From NCBI GenBank assembly GCA_002104985.1, contig MCGO01000082.1:62001-126000 (forward strand): a DNA stretch of 64,000 nucleotides, in the 5' to 3' direction. The notes beneath the pieces were generated by a model. It was not told the origin of the DNA. It made no database searches and was given only the letters and a program-made list of their open reading frames with translations. The stretch's first letter is position 1, and each line of letters begins with the position of its first letter. Shown here piece after piece: positions 55,748 to 64,000 of the stretch. Both the position numbers and the translations under genes were made by a program. The stretch is from Rhizoclosmatium globosum (taxonomy: Eukaryota > Chytridiomycota > Chytridiomycetes > Chytridiales > Chytriomycetaceae).

Positions 55748-58700
55748 ATGCAGGCACTGAAGGAGAACCTCCGGGCCAATGGGGAGGAGGAGAAAGTCGA
55801 AGTGAACCAGCGTCACTTGATTGACAAGATTCTTGCACGGGTTAGTTTTGCAGTAGCAGTTACTGTGGAAGTTGAGGAGGCTGACTTGGATACATTGAAT
55901 AGTACTCGGCCGAGAACACAATCTTCCGCGAACTTCTTCAGAACTCAAATGATGCACAAGCAACTGCGGCTGAGATCCACTTTAAGGTGCCTTTGGCCGG
56001 AGACAAAGCTCGTTAGCTAATATGATCGTAGACATCCCCACCTCCCGTTGATGAGGCTCCTCCAACACCACCGCCAAAGCCGCCTGCGTCTTCGTCTTTC
56101 TTTGGAGCTCTTGTTTCATCTTTTGTGGTCTCTGCAGCTTCTACTATTAACCAGGCAGTTGGTATCAAGAAACCAGCCCTCCCCACTGTCACACAGGCAA
56201 ATAACCCTTAAGATGTTATTCACAACACCCACTAATTTTTATAATTTAGGTTATTTATAAAAATAACGGTCGTCCCTTTGCTGGAGAGGATTGGGGTCGC
56301 TTACGAAAGATTGCAGAGGGAAATCCGGATGAAACCAAGATTGGATTCTTTGGTGTTGGATTCTATTCGCTGTTTTCAATTTGTGAGGAGCCGTTCGTGA
56401 CGTCTGGGAATGAATGCATGGCGTTCTTTTGGAAAGGGGATCAACTGTTTACGAAGAAGGGACCTGTGAAGGATGAAGACGCTTCCCCACTCACTTCATT
56501 CTTTTTAGGTGCGTACCAATTCTTTTTTGTAGGGTTTGGTGTTAATGAGTTATTTTCAGACCTTCGAGAGCCTATTGATGTTCCTAACGTTGGTGATTTT
56601 GGGCGTTTCCTCGCTAACTCTCTCGCATTTACAAAGAACTTGAAGAAAGTCGAAGTATGCAATCTAGTATCTTTTTGGAATTTTCAATTAACAGTTTTGT
56701 GTGCAGGTGTTTGTGGATGATGTACGAATCCTACTCTTTGACAAGAAGGCTGCCGAACCACGACCTATGACATTCCCAAGAGGAATTTATAATCTAACGT
56801 CTCCAAATAATATTTTTGAGCTCAAGACCATCAATGTCTCGAAAGTTCAATTAGATCTGAAAGTGTTTTTGGACTTTGACCACGAAAGCAAAAAGTTGGG
56901 CGATGAATCAACTTTCACAATCTATATGCGTATTGCCACTGCTTCTGTTGGCGTTCGGCTATCTGCACAACTGTCGAAAGAAATGGAGCGTACGACGAAA
57001 AAAAGAGCACCAGCCATCACAGATTTTCACATTCAGTTTTCAAACTATGATGAATATGATAGCTCCACAACCGCGCGAAGTGGAAGAGGCGGAATTTTCC
57101 ATGATTTGATTCCTGGACCCAAAGATCAAGGAAAGGTGTTTATTGGGTTCCCAACTCACCAAACTACTGGATGCTCTATTCACTTGGCTGCTCATCTCAT
57201 TCCTACCGTTGAGAGAGAAAGTATTGACTTTGTGGACCGATCACTCAACATTTGGAATCAGGACCTTTTGACTGTCAGTGGATTGCTCTCACGTATTATT
57301 TTCGAAGACGAAATGGGATCGATTGGAGAACTGTTCACTGGAGCATCTTTAGATGAGGCTACGCAGCAATGGCTTTTCAAACGTGCTTCTCATGCATTAT
57401 CTGCTTTCACATTCAGACAATCCACTCCATCAAACATTGTGGGTCGGTTGAATCAAATGTTTTTCATCAAAGGCAGCAACAAACCAATGAGTATGATATC
57501 GACTAAGGGTGTTTTGCCATTGCCGTCTGTTCGGCTTCCAGATCCTGCAATGAAGGGTTTCATCAAAGAGATTCCTACTGTCCCGAGTGAAACTTTGACA
57601 AATTGTGCTGACTTGATTCGCGAGCTTCAGTCTAACAACATGATTCAGACACTTGGATTGGCTGATGTTTTGCAGGAACTTGGAAAGCGAACTTTGTCAA
57701 TTGAAGAAGTGATTGAATTGCTGAAGTGGTGGAGAGTATATAAGAGGACGAACGCAATTTCTCTGTCTGATGCCGCCCAAATGTTCCAGCTGTTGGTGAT
57801 TGTTGATCCCTCAACCCCAGAAAAAGCCCCTGTTCGTATGTTTGATTTGAAGCATCACGTCAACATCAAGACAATCCCGCCTGGACTACCTCTGCCAGAC
57901 TCTGTTTTATCCATGGAAGTGTCTAAGCACTTTACAAAACCAGATTTGGAGGAAGCTGTGGGGTGAGGATGAGAATGCTTGAATAATCCAAATCTTACAA
58001 TTCTTTTAGATTCATCACAGAGCTCTCTATTCCCCAGTGGCTTGCGTTTGTCATTACTCTTGCTGAATTCAAAGAGAATCCGTCCTTTGTCGAGAAAGTT
58101 ATGCAAGTCGTGTCTCGTCAGTTTTCGAATTTGAACCGTGATTCTCAAAATTACATCATCGAGGTTCTTTCCGCAAGAAACTGTATCGTCACAAAGCATG
58201 GACTCAAATTACCCGGCGAGAGTTACTTCAAAAGCGTAACCCTTTTTGATGATTTGCCTGTAGTGATGTTTGAGTCAGGAAAAACGATTTCCGATGCGTT
58301 TTTGAAGTCTTTAGGAGTCCGAGAGCATGTCGACTTGGCGATGGTGTTTGCTCGATTGCAAGATCTGAAGTGGGATTCCGATCACGTTCAACTTGTCCGT
58401 TATTTAACGTCGGTGCAAGACAAATTGACTGCGGCTGAAATCGCGCGTTTGAAAGCGACTTCTGTGTTTACCAAAGAAGATGTTGTGTCAAATACCGAAC
58501 GTTTGCAAGATGCTGGTGTTGAAGCTGTCGTAGTTGTAAAGAAGGAAAGATTCAAGGCATCGGATTTGTATGCGCCAACAGATTCGATTCGTGCTTTGGG
58601 GTTACCTTTGCTGGACTGGCCCGGGAAAGTTAAATGGCGATCCACATCCGATGAAGGTGAGTACACAGCATAAATAAATCTATCACAAACTAATTATTTT

Positions 58701-61557
58701 TTCGATTATTCGTAGCCAAATTCATGTTCCGCCTTGGGCTTAAGCAAACCATTCCTTGGGAAGAACTTGTCGAGCGTGCTGCGAAAAGCGAAACCCCTGC
58801 TTTACGTTTCCAATTCATTGACTATTTCTTGGAAAATTGGAAAACAACCTTCGTGTCATCGTTTGACCCAATGAGTGTCCGATTTGCTTTCTTGCCAGCA
58901 GAAGGCTCAGAAAAGTTGTATAGACCACGTGAGCTTTATGGTAACCCTGGTGTTGCTGTGTTAGGCTTCCCATTCCTTCACGCATCTCTTCAGCAGCATG
59001 CAGACAAGTTTGGCGTCCGGGAGCACCCTAACGGCATGACGCTGATCAACGTTCTCAAAACGAACCCCCCAACTCAAGAAACTGCCGTCAAAGTATTCAC
59101 CTACTTCTCTGGACGGCAATCCGAGTTCAGCTCTTCTGAATGGAATGTGATTCGGTCGTTAAAGTTTATCCCAGTTACTACTCCAAAGGATAGCCCACTG
59201 AATCCTGGCTCGGCGACATGGATTGAGCCAACTAAAGTATATTTTGGATCCAAAAATTCTTCAGCGTACCAAGACTTGTTCACCCACATTGATTTCGGCG
59301 AGACTAGCAATGCATTTTTGCGAGCGTGTGGAGTAAAAGATGAGCCTACCCCACAAGAGCTGGCGGAACAACTTGTGCGAAACCCACAAGCTTTCATGAA
59401 TCAGCTTGGGTTTGCAAAATATCTGCAAGTGTTGCGTACTATTGCAGCAAACTACTACCAGCTGAGACATAACCGCAACTTGGTATCTGAAATGCGAAAC
59501 AGCGCATTTTTGGTTGGAGTCAAAACTGAGACGAGCGAGGACGAAAATGGAGCCAGTCAAGAAGATGAGAAGCTTCATTATCAATTAGCATCTGCCAAGG
59601 AAATCTACATTATGGATGACACCGTGTTGGGTCAGATTTTCACGCCTTTGGGTTGCCCAATCGAAACTCTTCTTGAAGATATGTATTCTGATCTGGGATC
59701 TCAGTGGCTTACAACACAGGTGACTGAAGTGACGACACCTCGAGGAAATACAAGTTCCAGCGAAAGAACCCAAAAGTTGCAAGCTCTTATCAATGAACGT
59801 GCTCTACTATTGTTGTACGATGGTCAGCAAGTTCGCCCAAGTAAAGATATTGTACCTGGCTCGGAAGAAACACTCAAGAATCTTGAAGTCATGGAAGTCC
59901 CTGAAATCATTATTGAGCGTACCTTCCGAGGGTTGGTGCGAACCCAAAAGACAACATGTTGTTTGATGATGGATAAGCGGACGAGAAAGTACTACTTGTT
60001 GATAACTCGTAACGAGAGTGAAGTTGATTACTTTGATGTTGCACAGTAAGTTTCTGAATTGGGCTACATTTGGGTACTTATTTTGTGTTGTCGTAGGGCT
60101 CTTGGTAAAGTTATTTTCAGAAAGTGTCGTCTGAATGATGCTCTTTTGCTTTCATCGTTGTTGTCAACTTCCCTCATCAATCTCAAGCGAAAAGGTGAGA
60201 GAAATTGCAAATTATACAAGCCTGAACTCTTCTTTTAGGATTCCCTGTGGATAGAATCTTGAATTTGCAGGAAGGAAAGCTCAAGGCTGCGATTGCGAAA
60301 AAGCAAGAAGAAGCTGCGAAAGCTCAGGAACTCCAAAAACAACAGCAACAACAGCGCGAAGCAGAGCGCCAAGCAGCAGAAGCACGCTACACCGAATCTC
60401 AATCGAAGCAGACTTCTCTGGACAAGAAACCAATGTCGAACTTGACTCCAGATCCGAAACAAGTGGCTGTGACATCTACGCTTCTCACCATGTTCCCCGA
60501 CATTGACAGAGACTATTTGCACTCCCTTGTTGAATCTGAAAAATCAAATCCCAAAGCGATTGAAGCTATTTCAAACAAACTATTGGATTCTGATTACCCA
60601 AAATCCCAGAACCTTCCCACTCCACCGGCTACTGCTTCTGCACAAACTGAGAGACCTCCGTCATCATCTTCGTCATCATCATCGCAGAATGATTTCAAGA
60701 GTCCTCTGGGAAGCAAAGACGATTTACTCAAGTCCGTCAAGGACACAGTCAAGTCTGGATTCCTTGGTAATCTATGGGATAAAGCGACAGGTTCTTCGTC
60801 ATCGATCAACTCTACAAAGTCAGAACAGCAGAAATTGATGCAGAACGGTGGCCAAACCCCAGCTGCAGGTGGAAATGGAGGAGGAGGAGTTCCAACGCCT
60901 GGAGGAATGAAGCCCATGACGCAAGAAATCACACCTCAGTACACGCAGAACTTGAAGCAACAACTCACATCCTCCATCAACACCGTTAAACCTGCATACG
61001 ATCAATCCTTCCGCGCCACAATTCCCAACGAACCCGAGCCAACCGCAAACGTTCCAACCCGGCACGCAAACCAAGTTTGCACACCCCTTTCCGATTCGGA
61101 TCTCGTATTACATGAGAAACTCGTCAACGAAATTCCGTTCTATATTGATAAGAACGCTTTGCACGAAGCCAAAGCTGTTGCCAATGTCTCGCGGGTTGCG
61201 TTAATGCGGTTTGTGGATATTTTGAGATTGTTGGCGGCGGTGTTCGGACTGGAGGCTCGGACGCTTAACATTTATTGGGATGCGACTGGAGCTACCGTTG
61301 CGTTTAATCGTGGACGTACATTGTTTTTCAACTTCCGATTTTATTTGGGTTTGCATTATAAGGAAGGGATGAAGGCTGGTATTGCGGGTGAAGATGTTGA
61401 GACCGTGTATTACTGGTTTATGGTTGCATGTCACGAGTTGGCGCATAACTTTGTGTCTCAGCATGACGCCAATCATGAGTTTTACTTTAGTAGTTATGCT
61501 GAGAACTACTTGGCCAAGTTAAATAGGACTTTGAAACTTGCTGGTCTTGAACCATAA
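55748..61557 (+). CDS. Large sacsin/HSP90-like ATPase protein (DUF3684) with CUE-like and HExxH C-terminal parts
   Basis: Start MQALKENLRANGEEE at 55748. Exons 55748-55840 and 55903-55986 give VNQRHLIDKILARYSAENTIFRELLQNSNDAQ, the N-box of a GHKL ATPase (E in FRELLQN, D in NDAQ). After a Pro/Ser exon come NNGRPFAGEDWGRLRKIAEGNPDETKIGFFGVGFYSLFSICEEP and FWKGDQLFT, the rest of the ATP lid, as in sacsin and fungal DUF3684 proteins. Roughly 1,000 residues of repeat-like regions follow. Near the end, LLTMFPDIDRDYLHSLVESEKSNPKAI resembles a CUE ubiquitin-binding helix bundle. The C-terminus has MVACHELAHNFVSQHDANHE, a zinc-metallopeptidase-like HExxH. Likely a chaperone-like protein linked to ubiquitin. 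The substrate is unknown. Confidence 0.8.
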
Positions 61558-61591
61558 AAATAAAGGTGACCATGGTAATCATAATTTATTT

Positions 61592-64000
61592 TCAGCATTT
61601 GTGAATCATTTGATCAGGTGCGATCATTGTGTTGTAAAACAAGTACTGGCACTTGTGACAAGGAACCTCAACCTCTTGCAGACTCGTCAAGTGAATATCA
61701 GCAAACTCTGATTCGCCGCCACCACCTGGATACGGCCAAAACAAGTTCGTCATTGGATCCAGCTTATCAAAGATATTTGAGTTGAAGATTAACATATTGT
61801 AATCAAACGGATACTTTCGTTCAGCCCAACCGGCATGCATCACAACTTTCCCGTTTTCAATAGCTGCATATTCCATGCCTTCCGGCCCAAGTCCAGTGTT
61901 GGGCAACAATCCCCACTTCCTGATTCCATAACTCAACTCAAATCCTTCAGCAAGTGCGTATCCATCATCATCCAGAGGATGTATATTCCCATGGAAATTG
62001 AAGGAACGCGTCATTTCAACGACAAACTGCAGCAAAGCGTTCTTTTGCGCGTTTCCATACAAATGCGTGGGTCCATACGAAAAATACACGAACGGAATCT
62101 GGGAGCACTTCAGGAGTCTTGTTACGACAGGATCAATCACGTTTGAGTCTTCCGCAATAATCCAGAGCATTTGTCGACACTTTTTTCTGTACGCGCATTG
62201 GATCTCGTTCTCTTTCTCTTGTCTTTTGATTTGTGCAATATGACGGCCAATGAAAGCCGCGCGATCGGCACGCCAATCGTCGCCGCCACGTTTCACTGTT
62301 CCTGTGATAAGAAAGAGAGTTTCGTTTCTTGTATTGAATCCGTTTGGGAATCCATAAGAAATGGTGTTGGATTCGGAATCAGTTAGAATTGTGGTGGATT
62401 TGGATTCTTCAAGGAGTTCGTGGATTGATAAGATCTTCTTGATAGCTCCACGAGACCAGGATTTCAAAGCTGGTTCTGATAAATAGCCTTTTTGAGGTTT
62501 TATGTTGCGTAAGTTGGATAATGCTGGGTTAGAAGAACACTTGATGGGATTGAGTTGTCCTTTGATCCAAATTTTCGGCACTATTTGCTGAATATCGCAG
62601 ACATCAAGGAACGTAGGGCACTGTGTCAAATACATCGCATCAATGTGAATTTTGGGGTCAACTTCCATTGAATTCGAGGAGTCCAAACACGCTGTGGAAT
62701 AGAGACTTCCAGCTTCACAAGCTTCCGCGTGGATAACACATGCAGTTGGGTGATGAAACTTCATTAAACGCGCTTGTGAGTTCTCATTAACTATTTCTTT
62801 GCAAGAACCATCGAGTGTGCAATCTGTTACGAACTTGCTTTTGTAATCCAGCAAATGCATTTCTGGCAAATTCGGTGCTGTTTCAAGAAGAGAATCGATG
62901 AGTCGAATAGTTCTTGCGTTGGAAACCAGGACGTAGTTGCTGTCAGAGCCCTTAATCAGAACATGAGTTCAAAACATTCAAATATGAGAGAACCAAATTA
63001 CCAGAGAGTCACTCATAATAACGTCCACGCCATGGAATTTTTCATACGAAACTTGTATTTCTCGAACATATGAAGTTGTAATAGATCCTACGTGGACGTC
63101 GATTCCTTTCGTGAGAATTACTTTTGCAGCTTGTAGTCGGCTCAGTCCGTTCTCGCACTCAAAATCAGAAACAACTAATTGAACGTTCCAGCATGGTAAA
63201 TTTAAATTTAAACACTCCTGGTGTGTTGCATTCGTTGTTCCAACAACGTAGTATCGAGATTTTCCAATAGCAACGAGTGAGTAAATATGATTCAGGAACA
63301 GTGCTCTACAAAAGAGTTGAGTTAGCAGTGGAACGGGGAGGAAAAAGAAACATACTTTTGTTTAATATCAGTGATGTTTGGTAGAAACACCAAACTGATA
63401 AATGGATTAGATGGTGCCGCTCCAAAGACAGATTCTAGTAGTATTTGAATATTCGCGTCCTTTCCAAACCATGGAACTGCTTTTGACCTGGATAAGAGCG
63501 CATTAAGATGCTATCACCAACCATCAAACGATCTATACCGTGCAGGCAATAACCAAGGAACCGCAACAATAACATCCTTGTCCACCCACGTCTGAGCAAA
63601 AACCGATCCACCCATCGTCTCTTTCGCAACCCGAGACATCTCCACGACAAAATCCTTCTTTGGCTGAAACCCCAACACATTCTTCATTTTGCATGTATCA
63701 GCCAACGTAGCATTCAAGTCATTCTTCCTCTCTGACACGTGTACTTGGTTCTTGGAAACCAAATCCGCGACTTGTTGTACGGAATACCCGACGCCTGTAC
63801 CCAAGTTTATAACTTGCCCAGAGAGAGAGGACTGTTGCGCGATTATAAGACCTTCAGCTATGTCATCGACATGTATGAAGTCGCGTGAATGGTTCCCCGT
63901 TCCCTCGATTGTGAGGGGTTCCCCAAGACCAGCTTGTTTTGCAAACACGCCGGTTACGATTGCATATGCACCAGTACTTGGTTGACGTGGCCCGTATACC
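61592..64000 (-). CDS. SDR nucleotide-sugar epimerase/dehydratase fused to GT43-like glycosyltransferase (5' part outside window)
   Basis: Read on the minus strand from the right edge. The first exon ends an extended SDR: VYGPRQPSTGAYAIVTG, EPLTIEGTGNHSRDFIHVDDIAEGL, VINLGTGVGYSVQQVADL. Splicing from 63514 to 63486 (RSSKAVPWFGKDA) continues without a stop. The middle, about 62850-63360, reads FLNHIYSLVAIGKSRYYVV and PCWNVQLVVSDFE and is unassigned. Residues of 62869-61592 match GT43: MLWIIAEDSNVIDPVVTRLL, KNALLQFV, the donor-site LDDDGY, WGLLPNTGLGPEGMEY, PFDYNMLIFNSNIFD. GT43 includes animal glucuronyl- and plant xylosyl-transferases. Making a nucleotide sugar and using it in one chain is the attractive reading. 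Confidence 0.75.

Noticed and set aside
56195..56250. GC-AG intron in the DUF3684 gene
   Set aside because: A GT donor a few bases upstream (GTCACA) gives the same frame, so the rare GC donor cannot be claimed.

Overview
This is a stretch of a compact, intron-rich nuclear genome. It most likely comes from a flagellated (zoosporic) fungus of the Chytridiomycota type. The fungal signs are a trifunctional folate enzyme with two DHNA domains, a cobalamin-independent methionine synthase, an MNN1-type mannosyltransferase, a DUF3684 protein and a KDZ-type transposase. A complete IFT172 gene means a motile or ciliated life stage. Introns are short (about 45-130 bp), mostly GT-AG, and several were placed exactly because the exon sums stay in frame.

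Layout. 1-2.1 kb: C-terminal half of RICTOR (TORC2), open at the left edge. 2.3-5.0 kb: FOL1. 5.1-6.8 kb (-): golgin-like coiled coil, divergent from IFT172 (6.8-13.0 kb) across 55 bp. 13.2-14.2 kb (-): hexose-6-phosphate mutarotase. 14.9-17.4 kb: MET6, with a TATA box and a three-copy upstream motif. 17.6-20.2 kb (-): a NADAR protein and an AIP-like FKBP/TPR co-chaperone. 20.4-22.8 kb: coiled-coil protein.

22.97-29.95 kb is the mobile-element island. A KDZ-type transposase gene on the minus strand has PHD-like, SWIM-like and Cys-cluster regions. It is split by a roughly 1.75-kb insert carrying its own plus-strand reading frames. Next to it lies a 1055-bp element with roughly 115-bp terminal inverted repeats and a perfect 9-bp target duplication, resembling a non-autonomous Mutator-like element.

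30-50.3 kb returns to dense housekeeping genes: a small unknown (GNAT-like?) protein, an F-box/ankyrin protein, a choline-transporter-like protein, tubulin cofactor D, an acidic LRR protein, mitochondrial ribosomal protein uL29m/MRPL47, a membrane-anchored NHL propeller, SDHAF4 and FRG1 (divergent across 38 bp), an MNN1-type mannosyltransferase, a coiled-coil protein, and a Ser/Asn/Tyr-rich small protein. 50.4-53.4 kb holds a stand-alone MEKHLA protein (-), the CAAX protease STE24 (+) and a small unknown protein (-).

The 53.4-55.7 kb gap has no convincing gene. It holds a tandem pair of 148-bp sequences whose differences are compensatory within predicted helices, and an 82-bp segment of interleaved palindromes. 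Both look like undescribed structured RNAs. 55.7-61.6 kb: a large sacsin/HSP90-like ATPase protein (DUF3684) ending in a CUE-like segment and an HExxH domain. 61.6-64.0 kb (-): an apparent fusion of an extended SDR sugar epimerase/dehydratase with a GT43-like glycosyltransferase, open at the right edge.

Functionally, FOL1 (folate synthesis) and MET6 (folate-dependent methionine synthesis) belong to one metabolic axis, TBCD and IFT172 serve microtubules and the flagellum, and three loci make or modify glycans.
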